64,000 nt of DNA from Bugula neritina. Taxonomy: Eukaryota > Bryozoa > Gymnolaemata > Cheilostomatida > Bugulidae. The notes under the pieces are model-generated. The model was not told the origin of the DNA, did no database searches, and was given only the letters and a program-made list of their open reading frames with translations. The stretch lies in assembly GCA_964035545.1 (NCBI GenBank), contig OZ037767.1:485001-549000 (forward strand), read 5' to 3'. The first letter of the stretch is position 1. Each line of letters begins with the position of its first letter. A program made the translations under genes and the position numbers. Shown one piece after another: positions 28,620-41,400 of the stretch.

Positions 28620-31600
28620 GTGCCAGCCAAGTTGTCATGGAGACAGATACTTTCTGTCTCCTTCCACTGGAGATGCCTCACTCTGACCATGTTACTACTC
28701 GTGTGCTTCTGCCTTCTAACCTGGTGTAGGGTACCTGTAGATTATGTTCTACCCTGCAGGTAAAATACCATTATATCCTGCAGGGAAAATATCCTTATAT
28801 CCTGCAGGTAAAAGAATCCTCATTTTAAGTAGGCCTATAGCTAATGAAAACTCAAGAAAATATTTCAACAACCTTTTCTTTTACAAAATAGTTCAAGCTT
28901 TGACTTCTATAATCAAACTGGTAGTTTAAGTAAGTCATGTAAATATGTGAATATTGTATTACATAAGAAAACATGCTCATCAATCTATTCTAAATATAGA
29001 GACATGTGAATATAACCTATAACGAGTTTACTGAGGAATTATATACTAGACACAAACTGATCCTTCATTGTAACAGGAACGGGGTGATTTGGGTGCCTAC
29101 TAGCATCACCATCATATTCTATATCCTGTACTTAGTGGAGTGTTTCCACTGTAAACTACACCGAGATTTAGTGAACATTGTCCACACTGACACTTTCCAA
29201 CTCTTGGTCAGTAAATGGATCAAAGCAAAGCCCGTCATCAAGTGGAAAGCTGTCTGCTATCACTACGGTAGAACATTCCGGCAGCGTTACACCAGAAGTA
29301 AGTGTTACCTGCAGCTACTGCATACAATACACCAGAAGTAAGTGTTACCTGCAGCTACAACTGCAGACATGCATGCATCAAATATAAACAGTTTGAAAGA
29401 TTATTTGGTTTCTATTTCTATAATCATTATAGTTGAAAACATAGTTTATATTTCAAGTTTGCATCTTCAAAAGTTGTCTTCTCTCAATACTTGTTGATAG
29501 TTATCTTCTGTCAACACTACCTAAATTTATCTTCTCATAACCTTGTTACACTAACTTGATGAATCTCAGGCTAATAGTCAAGTGTCTTTGCTAGATCATC
29601 TGCAGCTATCAGTGAAATATGTAGAATATATAGTAATAGTCAGTGTAATCTGTAGAATATATAGTAACAGTCAGTTTAATCTGTAGAATATAATGTAATA
29701 GCAGTGTAATCTGTAGAATATAGAGTAAGTCAGTGTAATCTGTAGAATATATAGTAAGTCAGTGTAATCTGTAGAATATATAGTAAGTCAGTGTAATCTG
29801 TAGAATATATAGTAAGTCAGTGTAATCTGTAGAATATATATTATAGTCACTGTAGAATATATAGTAACAATCAGTGTAATTTGTAGGCGGTGCCAGTGGG
29901 AGTACAGTTCCCTGCCTCCAGTACACAAGAGTTAATAGTGAAATGTCCGAATACAGATACCAACCAAATGACTGCGGCTATATGGACAAATCCACACCTC
30001 TCAGTCGGTATAAAAGATATGATATAATCAAAGTGAGTTTTAGAGATGTATAGCATAATAATATATATGTGATATTTAATATATTATAATTCTATATTAC
30101 TATATATAATATTTTATATTACTATATAATATAATATCATATATTACTATATAATATAATATTCTATATTACTATATATAATATCCTATATTACTATATA
30201 TAATACTCTATATTACTATATAATATATTATAATGATACTATATAATATATTATAATGATACTATATATAATATATTATAATGATACTATATATAATATA
30301 TTATAATGATACTATATATAATATATTATAATGATACTATATATAGTATATTATAATGATACTACATATAATATATTATAATGATACTATATATAATATA
30401 TTATAATGATACTATATATAATATATTATAATGATACTATATATAATATATTATAATGATACTATATATAGTATATTATAATGATACTACATATAATATA
30501 TTATAATGATACTATATATAATATATTATAATGATACTATATATAATATATTATAATGATACTATATATAGTATATTATAATGATACTACATATAATATA
30601 TTATAAAGATACTATATATAATATATTATAATGATACTATATATAATATATTATAATGATACTATATATAGTATATTATAATGATACTACATATAATATA
30701 TTATAAAGATACTATATATAATATATTATAATGATACTATATATAGTATATTATAACGATAGTACATATAATATATTATAAAGATACTATATATAATATA
30801 TTATAATGATACTATATATAATATATTATAATGATACTATATATAATATATTATAATGATACTATATATAATATATTATAATGATACTATATATAGTATA
30901 TTATAATGATACTACATATAATATATTATAATGATACTATATATAATATATTATAATGATACTATATATAATATATTATAATGATACTATATATAGTATA
31001 TTATAATGATACTACATATAATATATTATAATGATACTATATATAATATATTATAATGATACTATATATAATATATTATAAAGATACTACATATAATATA
31101 TTATAATGATACTACATATAATATATTATAAAGATACTATATATAATATATTATAATGATACTATATATAGTATATTATAATGATACTATATATAATATC
31201 TACAGGTTGAAATGGAAAAGTCGTTCTCCTTCGGCTGCTCGTGTTCTGAAGCAGCTTACCTGACGCAGCGGAAAGTGTTTTATGAGAGACAAGTATCTGT
31301 TGATGATTTCATAGAGCTCAATGAGATGTTCTACCTCTCAGGTGAGTAGAGCTCAATGAGATGTTCTACCTCTCAGGTGAGTAGAGCTCAATGAGATGTT
31401 CTACCTCTCAGGTGAGTAGAGCTCAATGAGAGTTCTACCTCTCAGGTGAGTAGAGCTCAATGTTCTACCTCTCAGGTGTGTAGAGCTCAGTGTTTTATCT
31501 CTCAGGTGAGTAAAGCTCAGTGGAGTAGAAAAGCAAATATCTTGGAAGTTGTGTTCTCTTCTTGAAGGTTCGAATGTGCCGGACTCGCTGTGTCTCGTCA

Positions 31601-32664
31601 ACACCAGCTCTGGACGGCTCCCGTGGTACTGCTGGAAGAGTGTATTCTGGATAATGTCTGTCTTGTGTCTGTCCTGGCCAATCAGATTGCTAGTAGAGCG
31701 AAAAACGGCCTACGTCTCGTTGATTTTACACAAAGAAGTGAGTCAGAAAAGTTTAATAATATTATATGAAGAATAAATCTATGAATTATGTTGCTTTTAA
31801 CCCAATCTTTCTTTTTATTACTGACCAATATCACAGGCTCGTTTACAAGCTCAAGATGTCACAACTTGATGTACTCCATTGTTTGTTTACTTACAGTTTG
31901 GAGGTCAATGTAGCGGAGTATTAGCCACATCGGGCCCACACTCCATCTCCAGTTACGACAGTAAATACTCAGAGAACATATACGGAGTTATCCCCAGCTA
32001 CTCTGAGGCTCTGTTTATGAGTTCCTATACTCTAAATGGTCCGTATGATACTATATATTACTGTATATATCACTGTATAACGCCTTAATACTGTGTAACA
32101 CTATAATATACTGTATAACACTATATACTGTATAACACTGTATAACGCTATATTATACTGTATATAGTACGGTATAACACTATATTATACTGTATAATAC
32201 AGTATAACACTATATTATACTGTATTACTGTGTTATACTCTGCTGTAGGTACGAGGGTGTCTACAACTTCACCATCCAATAAGAAAATGATCTCAAGACC
32301 CGGGACTTACGAAACAATCAAATACACTAACGAGGAGTTTCTGCGTAGCAACTTTCGGGACTCAACCAAGTCTGCAGAAGTCCACAAAACCAGGCACCAG
32401 AAAATGTTTTCTTCCAAAACATCTGATGATTTGGGACTCCTCCGTACTCACTTCATAGCCTCGGGATACCAGTGCAGTAAGCCTGTGCCCCGGTCTGTCA
32501 GTCTGCACGTCCCCGCTGCAGGCCAATCCTCAAGATCTAAGGCTAACAAAGAGACTAATCTGCCCGCTCCGTCCCTGCCCTTCTATGGTAGCCGTCATGT
32601 GATTGGTCCATTAAATACAACTCCTAAATCTAAGATTATGTGTGAGACTACTAATCTACTGTGA
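28620..32664 (+). CDS. TMEM151-family transmembrane protein
   Basis: Seven exons join in phase: 28620-28730, 29000-29297, 29887-30032, 31206-31341, 31568-31737, 31897-32038 and 32249-32664 (TGA). They give about 472 residues; human TMEM151A has 468. Only a short N-terminal exon is missing. Membrane segments are seen near HWRCLTLTMLLLVCFCLLTW, WVPTSITIIFYILYLVECFH and VFWIMSVLCLSWPIRLL. Family signatures are KWKAVCYHYGRTFRQ, FSFGCSCSEAAYLTQR and VIPSYSEALFMS, in the same order as in vertebrate TMEM151A/B. The biochemical function of the family is not established. The C-terminal exon is Ser/Lys-rich and not conserved. The donor at 32039 (GTCCGT) is the weakest junction, but it is the only one that keeps frame. 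Several introns are built from repeats that copy its splice sites. Confidence 0.92.
28741..28815. repeat. About 26-bp direct repeat, three copies, TMEM151 intron
   Basis: Three copies of atcctgcaggtaaaat-like sequence start 10 nt after the donor at 28731. Each has a cag|gtaaaa donor-like core. Confidence 0.7.
29289..29357. repeat. 40-bp tandem duplication of the TMEM151 exon 29000-29297 donor
   Basis: The sequence accagaagtaagtgttacct, with the last exon bases and the donor, occurs twice, 40 bp apart. The copy at 29298 keeps the reading frame with the next exon. Confidence 0.88.
29600..29886. repeat. 29-bp minisatellite ending at a TMEM151 acceptor
   Basis: About nine units containing gtgtaatctgtag and aatatatagtaagtca. 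The last partial copy, gtgtaatttgtag, is the acceptor of exon 29887-30032, so each unit carries a copy of that splice site. Confidence 0.9.
30050..31200. repeat. 25-bp AT satellite filling a TMEM151 intron
   Basis: Roughly 45 copies of a 25-bp unit (actatatataatata, then ttataatgat) fill intron 30033-31205 up to the acceptor atctacag. Variants with tatagtatat and actacatata recur at regular spacing, a sign of higher-order amplification. Confidence 0.95.
31307..31510. repeat. 35-bp repeat: tandem copies of an exon end plus its donor
   Basis: The last 22 nt of exon 31206-31341 and its donor (ctacctctcag|gtgagta) are repeated five to six times. Units decay by small deletions towards 31510. Only the first donor keeps frame: reading into the next unit meets TAG after GGT GAG. 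Use of the downstream donors would give premature stops. Confidence 0.95.
32045..32235. repeat. AT-rich repeat, TMEM151 last intron
   Basis: Degenerate units of actgtataacactatatt fill the 210-nt intron 32039-32248. Confidence 0.8.
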
Positions 32665-32895
32665 AATATAGCCTGTGGTACTACGAATCTACTGTGAGAT
32701 ATAGCCTGTGGTACTACAAATCTACTGTGAGATATAGCCTGTGGTACTACAAATCTACTGTGAGATATAGCCTGTGGTACTACTAATCTACTGTGAGATA
32801 TAGCCTGTGGTACTACTAATCTACTGTGAGATATAGCCTGTGGTACTACTAATCTACTGTGAGATATAGCCTGTGGTACTACAAATCTACTAAAA
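32640..32895. repeat. 33-bp repeat spanning the TMEM151 stop codon
   Basis: About seven units contain actactaatctactgtga, which includes the last codons and TGA stop of TMEM151, followed by gatatagcctgtggt. The stop codon therefore recurs through the 3' UTR. Confidence 0.92.
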
Positions 32896-34407
32896 AATAT
32901 AACCTGTGGTACTTACTACAGTCTATAGCTCAAGATCTGTTGAGCTCTTCTCACCTCACACCCCTCTCCATAATTAACTTTTTTATAATTCATAGCATTT
33001 TATTTATCTATTATATTTTACTGATCTCTGCTATTAGTGTGTAGCCTTCAAACACACCCAGAAAAGTACACAGGTAACACAACTACCAACATTTTAATTT
33101 GAAGCTCTTATCTGTTAATTTAGTTTCACATCCCAGATTCTTAAGTCATCCTAAAGCTAAAAAATGTGTTTGTTAAAAATTATGTCATTTATAACAGAAA
33201 CAAGGCTTATACAATATAGACTACGGTTTGCAATAATATAATTGCCTGCGAAGTTATGATTGCTTCAGATTATTTGTAGAATAAATAAAACTTCAGATAG
33301 AAAGTTCTCCAGATCATACTACATCAACTGACTTACAATACAGCCAACTATAGGACTGTGTAAAGATAACACACACTATTAGGATATTAAATTTCAGTGT
33401 TCAACAAAAGTAATGTTACATTGACTGTACAGCTCAGTCTATAGTGGCCCATTGCAAAAATTTACACCAGTGTTGATCTGTTGTAGATTCAAAATATGCC
33501 TCTTTTCTTTGTCAACATTCTCAATGACTTAAAATAAATAAAACAATTGTTTATAACTCGACTATCAAAGGCTTTATCGCTGTGACTAGCAGTGAAATAA
33601 CGCGGGTCAGTTTACATAATGCACTAAGACTCTAGTGTTATTGCAAACACGGCTATTATCTTTACAGTTACAGATAAAGGGCTGATTGGCTCACTGGTTT
33701 TCAGTCACTATTCTATAGAATAGAGCACTCAGGCAGCAGCAGCATTCATACCTGCTGATTATTGTTCCAAGAGTAGAATGCCATGCACTAGAGTCTATTG
33801 AACAGCTATCAACACAACTAGCTAGTTTGAATTTCATCACGTTAGTCACAACTAGACGTCGGCTATTGAGCTAACAATCAAATTGATTTACTAATCGCTG
33901 GTAGGGACTTTGAGTTAGACTTTACGGATTATAACCATGTAGTTGTGTATTTGCATGACAAAGAATTAAGAGCATGATTACTCTAAAGAAGTAAGTGAAA
34001 ATTTTAGATTATAAAATAACTACATATATTATACTGACGATTAAGTTTGCCAAGGTTTGAGGGCATCTGCTTGCATATTGATATTCGTATTGCAGAAATT
34101 TGATGTGTTTTTTTTCCAAGTTGAGACATTTGCTCAACATTAAACTTTGTAATTGGCCATGCCTTGTGGTTTTCAATGCAGTGGTTACAGAGTAGAGAAA
34201 CATGACAGTTATTGCATCTTCAATCTATAAATGTTATTGTCTATATTAATCATTATAGATGGCTAGTTTTCACTTACTCTTATTGTCCACCTAGTATCCA
34301 CCTAGCTAATAAATTTACTTGAGATTTACCTTTCCTTGACTTCAGTTCACCTATTACTCAATTTGACACACCTACACTTGGTCTGATATACTCTGTTGTA
34401 ACTGTAG
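32896..34407. other. Spacer between TMEM151 and the first TACC exon seen
   Basis: No recognisable exon. An ATG followed by a GTAAGT donor at about 33973-33993 would give a six-codon first exon, but its phase does not match the exon at 34408. The true 5' end of the TACC gene may be here or further left. Confidence 0.5.
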
Positions 34408-35394
34408 TGTACAATAACATCCACAGTGATTGGAGTACAAACCACCCTTCAAAACACTTCAACTCAGGCCCTTCGTTCAGCTCTCCAGCGTCAAGTAGCT
34501 CTCCAGGCAGCAGTAGCTCAGTAGACAGCAGCGTTATCATGTCTTCCAACAGTACCATGGTGAGTGTGATTTACGGTAGTAGCATATAATATTCATATTA
34601 ACTTATACTGTATGTGAAGTGGGAGTTGTCAACTCTGCAACCTCAGCATAGCAAGGAAAACTAACTTGTAATATACAAGATGTGCATGTCTGCAACATTT
34701 CTAACTGTTCAGTTTTCCTGATTGGTTACATTGTATTAAACTCTACATGTGTTTTATAATAACTGAAAATATTCTATTTAGAGTTATCTCTCTTGCACAA
34801 GTTTTTCACTTGCCTATAGAGCCATTTTCTTTCTTATCAGTTCAAACTAAACCCGTTCTCAACAACCACAATCTTCAACTAATACAAATAATATGAACTT
34901 AGAGTCAACTATTTACTAGATTAATGTTGAGATGTTACACTAATTAGCAGAAATACAATACCTTCGTGGGGCAGACAACTTCACCTGAATTATATCTCAC
35001 TCCTTTTCACTCCTTAGGGCTTAGAGTAATTGTATGATTGCTCAGTGGTAATCAATAAAAGCAATTAATATAGTATTGTGTAATGATCAATAAGTTTTAG
35101 TGGATTAGTGATATTGCTACAGTACAGTGTGGGTTACAACTGTTACATATACAACTATTCATTGTTCTTACTCACACAGTGGAGTCTATCAATACACTCA
35201 CTCCCTGTAGTCCAAGATAAACATACAACAGGTATATTACTTGCAGTTCCAGTCATCGAGTGCGCTGTCTAGGAACCCCAGACTATACACCCGCAGGTAC
35301 GACAGCTCATCTGACAAGAAATCGGCAGCACTTCCTGGCCAAAGCAGCTCTCCGTCTCGCAAGTCGTCTCGTACTAGAAGGTAGTCTCTCTTTG

Positions 35395-35425
<31 letters not shown>

Positions 35426-38400
35426 GTGTCTGTCTGTCTTACTGTCTGTCTGTGTGTCTGTGTGTCTGTCTGTCTGTGTGTGTGTCTGTCTGTTTCACTG
35501 TCTGTCTGTGTGTCTGTCTGTCTCATTGTCTGTCTGTCTGTCTGTCTGTCTGTGTGTGTGTCTGTCTGTGTGTCTGTCTGTTTCACTGTCTGTCTGTCTG
35601 TCTGTCTGCCTGTCTGTCTGTCTGTCTGTTTCACTGTCTGTCTGTGTGTCTGTCTGTCTGTCTCAATGTCTGTCTGTCTCACTGTCTGTCTGTCTGTCTG
35701 TGTGTCTGTCTGTCTCACTGTCTGTTTCACTGTCTGTCTGTGTGTCTGTCTGTCTGTCTGTGTGTCTGTCTGTCTCACTGTGTGTGTGTCTGTCTGTCTG
35801 TCTGCCTGCCTGTCTGTCTGTCTGTCTGTCTGTTACTGTATTGCAGTAGTATTATCACATCCTTGAATCATTGATATTAATAATAACTCAGTAGTGCTAT
35901 GATAGTAATAATAACTCAGTAGTGCTATGATATTAATAATAACTCAGTAGTGCTATGATAGTAATAATAACTCAGTAGTGCTATGATAGTAATAATAACT
36001 CAGTAGTACTATGATAGTAATAATAACTCAGTAGTGCTATGATATTAATAATAACTCAGTAGTGCTATGATAGTAATAATAACTCAGTAGTGCTATGATA
36101 GTAATAATAACTCAGTAGTGCTATGATATTAATAGTAACTCAGTAGTGCTATGATAGTAATAATAACTCAGTAGTGCTATGATAGTAATAATAACTCAGT
36201 AGTACTATGATAGTAATAATAACTCAGTAGTACTATGATAGTAATAATAACTCAGTAGTGCTATGATAGTAATAATAACTCAGTAGTGCTATGATGGTAA
36301 TAATAACTCAGTAGTACTATGATAGTAATAATAACTCAGTAGTGCTATGATAGTAATAATAACTCAGTAGTGCTATGATAGTAATAATAACTCAGTAGTG
36401 CTATGATAGTAATAATAACTTAGTAGTGCTATGATAGTAATAATAACTCAGTAGTGCTATGATAGTAATAATAACTCAGTAGTGCTATGGTATTAATAGT
36501 AATAATAATGTTGGTAATAAAACACATCATCATAGCATTATATTTTTCAAGATATTTTGCATTTTGATAACCAGTTTTAAAAGATGTGGACATAAGAAAA
36601 AGAAACACAACTCCTAAGTGTTTTCTTATGAGTATTCCATGGTAAAAGAATGCAACAGACGACTACTCTGTTTATCATAACTGTAGCATATTGTATGTTT
36701 TACTATGTGTTCAACTATGCATAATCTTACATGTGATATGTAACATATAATGTAACATATAATATAATACATAGTATAACATATGTGACCTGGCACCACA
36801 AAACAAGGGATGTATATAAAATGTTGAAAACCTAGTTATTACTATGGAGTGATAGAGCAGACTTTTCCAAACATTTTGCACTTTATTTGAAGTCTCTAGC
36901 ATAAATAGAACTTGAGATATCAGTATTTATAAACTTTAACGTTTTTAGAATTTCTAAATTACTGTTTCGAGAAAATCGCGTTTAAAGTTGGCAACTTTAG
37001 AATAAGTTGAGAATTATTTGTTTACAATTTACAAGCCTTAGCAACGGGTCTTTGTATGATAGGAATAATGACAAATTTGGTATCAAATTAATTGTGAAAG
37101 TTTGGGCTTTCTGATAAACTTAATTTCATGCTACCTCAACATAAAATTAGGTCAAATATGGCTGCCAAACTTTTTGTCTAATTTATTTATCAATTTGCTT
37201 TTTACTTTGTTTAATGATTGAAAGGTTCAACAATTCCAGCAAAGAAGAGGATGTTTCAGCAAATTTGTGTGTTGAGATATTTAAATTAGGCATCCAAGTC
37301 AGCAGGGAGTTATATAAAACAAAATGGCGGCTGCTTCCTGTTATTCATTGAATATCTTCCTCTCCTCTAATATATTGTGCAATATATCGAACTGCAGCTA
37401 TTGAGCTGTGCTGTTTCATAGTTATTGCTTAATGAGTAGAACACTTATGAGAAAATCATTTGACTATTATGAGATCATTCGAAATTCATTCATAAATATC
37501 TTTATAATCTCTAACGGCAACTAAATTTAGCAATTGATGTTGAAAATATAAACATAAAATCAGCGGTTAGAACTTTGGAGTTTTATTAGGCATTAATATT
37601 CACATTTAAAACATCAAATACATTATTTTAAAAAAACTAATTAAATGCAGTAACAAATCCAGCCTGGATACAACCATTATGCTTGAATTAACTCTAATCA
37701 AGAAAAGAAAATTAGGTAGCTTCTACGGTTTTTGCAAAAAAAGGCACTTTTCATCTTTCTACTTCCTTGGTCTTCATAATATGAGTTTACAGAGTATGGA
37801 CACATAACATCATGTGTGTGGCAAAAGCTTCATCACTATCATTAACTGATTTTCTAGCAATTATAGATGCTGCTACTTGACATCTATTCTGCCAATCTAC
37901 CCATCTATTGTCTATTCCAGAGCTGCAAGTACAATGTTGACTTTTTTAAATAACAAAAGAAAACGGTAGCTTGATTAGAAATTATACGCAGTTATATTAT
38001 AAAAATTTAGTTGGTTAAACACTCTTGTGGTACTATTATGGCAGCAGTTAATTGTCATCCTGCATTTTATCAACATTTAAATGTATTGAATTAAACAGAA
38101 CAATTTAAATTAAAAAATTTGTTGAAAATTTTTAAGCACATCATTAAAAGACTGCAAACCTTTTTATGAATGTAATAAGCAGAAGCCATAACCTTGCAAG
38201 CCAAAATTCAGAGTGTCTACATTAGGAGTGTTAGATTGATAGGTAGTAGAGTTGTGTTGGTATAAGTCTTCACTCTAATGCTCTCACAAGCCCACTTTCT
38301 AAAATGTACAGAATATCGGATTATTCTATATTAACATAGTATTATCAGTAAAATTACACATTATGCACTTGAATATCTAGCATATCTGCAATTGGCAATT

Positions 38401-41400
38401 TTGAAGCAATGTCTTTCGATAACTATTAACCACTCAGGCATTTAATTGAGTAAAAAAGCTAGCTAAATGCAACTGAATATATTAAAGACATTTACTATAA
38501 AATCAATTTGAATTCAATAAATTACTTTAAAATATGAATAAACTTTTGCTCATCCTTTATAATAAAATTAAAAAGTTTAGACTATGCATTCAGTTAGTGT
38601 TACTACTCACTAAATAAGACTAAAAGTAACTTACTGAAGAACTAAGTCAGTCAACTATAGAACCAATATGAACTCGCATTAATATTTCATCATTATACTC
38701 ATTTACATTTAATCACATTTACCATTTCAATTTGGTTATAGGTGATGCTTTTATCAATATAAATAGGATTACCGATTGAGTTTTGACAGTAACTGTAAGC
38801 CTGCATAATGTAATAAAGATTTTATCGTTATATTTTAAATCAAACTTTGAGCTAATTTGAAAATCACAAAAGGAAACGGTAGTTTGACTAGTAGGCCTAA
38901 CGTTAATACTAATAGTAATACTAATAGTAATCAGTAACTGTATTCACAAAATCTAAGACAGAGGCTAAAAGTTACTAAGAATAAGTCCAATGTAAATTTA
39001 AATATCAACTATAGAGTAAATCAATAAATATAATACTATCAATATAAGTATCAAGTTTTAAGACCGAAGGCGAAACTCAGAGTCAGACTCAAACAGTGAG
39101 TTTATAATTATTAATTTAAATTATTACTAATTTACTTATAGTTATAGTATTAGTTATACTATTAATATTAATGAGCTACATTTGGTTTTACTGCCAAATA
39201 CCAGTATCAGTAAATCATGAATAATATTCATTATGATTATCATTATGAGTAACCGTACCCCAAACTGTGAGTCATAGTGAGAGTCATTTAAATAGTTACT
39301 AGTAGTAGTATAGAATAAGATAAAGAATAGACATACTCATACTGATACTCCTACTCCTAGTGATAGTATGAATATTAATAAATTGATAACTACAAATAAT
39401 CCTGGCAACAATTTTAAGTTAATAGCGTAAAGGATGGTTTTGAGTATAATTACCTGTATTGTTGTAATTTTCAAGCTTGAACGCTAAAGATAAAGATTAA
39501 GTTTAGCATTTATCACCAAAGGGCAAAACAGCTCAGTAACTTAAAAGCTAACTTTGGATGGAGCACGATGAAAAACTAAAGCTAGCCTGCGATTTTAAAT
39601 ACGATGCTTCTGACAATGCGAAGAAAGAGGTGTAAGCTAAACTCATTTGATAAAAAATAAATTTGCAAGATCTCACGCTATGAAAATGACTAAAATTATC
39701 TTCTTTCTTTATTTGATAACTTCGCAATTTTTTCATCATTTAAAAAATTGAATGCCTTAGTTACCAACTTTAAATGTAATTTTGGAGCTGAAGGGATCAT
39801 CAAATGCTTACGAAAGTATGATTTTTGAAATCCTTGGATTTTTTTGTATTAGAAAAGTTCAAAACCTAAAAACTGGAAATTAATTTCAAATTTAAGTATA
39901 TCCAAATTAAACCTTCATTTACTACAATTTATAAACGCCGCCACATCCCCGGTTTTGTCGCGACTGGTCACATATAATATAATACATAGTATAACATATA
40001 ATATAATACATAGTATAACATATAATATAATGCATAGTATAACGTATAATACAATACATAGTATAACATAATATAATACATAGTATAACATATAATATAA
40101 TACATAGTATAACATATAATACATAGTATAACGTATAATATATAATACGATGTAGTACTATTATGTAGTGATTCTACGGACACAGGGATGCACCCGGCAG
40201 CCAGGGCTTTGAATAAGAGGGCATCCAGTATGGAGAGAATGTACCCTGTTAGGTCAATGGGACCTCATATTAGTAAGGTGGGTGATGTAGTAATATAGTA
40301 ATATAGTGTAGTAATATAGTAATATAGTGCTCAAATATAGTAATATAATGAAGAAAGATAAAGTAATACAGTGTTGTGATATAGTAATATAGTGTTGTAA
40401 TATAGTAATATAGTGTAGAGAAATGTAGTAATATAGTGTAGAGAAATGTAGTAATATAGTGTAGAGAAATATAGTAATATAATGTAGTAATATATAGTGT
40501 AGTAATATCGTAATATAATGAAGAGAAAAGTATTTACTGGCTGAAATATAGACAGTATTTAGAACTGTAAAGAAGTGGGTGGAGCATAATGAAGAGGTGA
40601 ACAATACAGCTGGAAGATGCCCATGTCAACTCACACTACTCCTTCTATGTAACTTGATTACAATCAGTTTCTATATAGTACTATTTGGTTTTAATTAGCT
40701 AGAGGTAGGTGTAAGTTTACTAGATTTGATAGAGTGTTATTCAATAGCTGGACACCGGGATATGGGGAGGGTTTGTAAACTGGAATTAAGTCCCCCTTTG
40801 CTGTAAAACAAACATACAAACAATTGTGAAGTCTACAACACAGTAAACACTCACCTGCTGGTAGCTGTCAGCTAATAAACCAGTCAATAGTGTCTATTGT
40901 GACGCTACTAGGCAGGTGTTTACATGTGAGATGAGTTGTTAGTGAGAGAGTTAGTTAGCATAAAGCATTGTATACCTTATTACTACAGTATTGCTACTAC
41001 AGCCAGCTACACGCTACAGTCTACACTATAAAATACATTACAGTATACACTACAGTATAAACTACAGTCTACACTGCAGTATACGTTACAAAAACCTGCA
41101 TCTTCTGTAATAACCGGAGCAGATGTGAGAAGAAGACATGGTTGAGGTAAAATTGCAGGGAGTAAGAAATAGCCTCAGGTCAATGTGGTTCTACTCACCA
41201 CTCACTAAGGGCGTTGAATAGGCGTACCCTATATGCTTGAGGTAAACTAGTTATTGTATTTACACTTTGGGGTTTGGTTCATGATGTTGTGTTTTCATGC
41301 AGACGAGTCCAGACACGTCTGTGCCCGAGACCAGATCCAGCTACAACAGGTCACTCTCAGTCGATAGGTACGGCAGGACCCCCGACACTCGCAGGTTCAG

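Noticed and set aside
31565..31578. GGTTCGAAT resembling a tRNA B box
   Set aside because: It lies at the start of a TMEM151 coding exon. No A box or cloverleaf fits around it.
35260..35874. Cys/Leu/Ser/Val-rich frames resembling a cysteine-rich secreted protein
   Set aside because: Pure CTGT microsatellite translated in three frames, inside a TACC intron.
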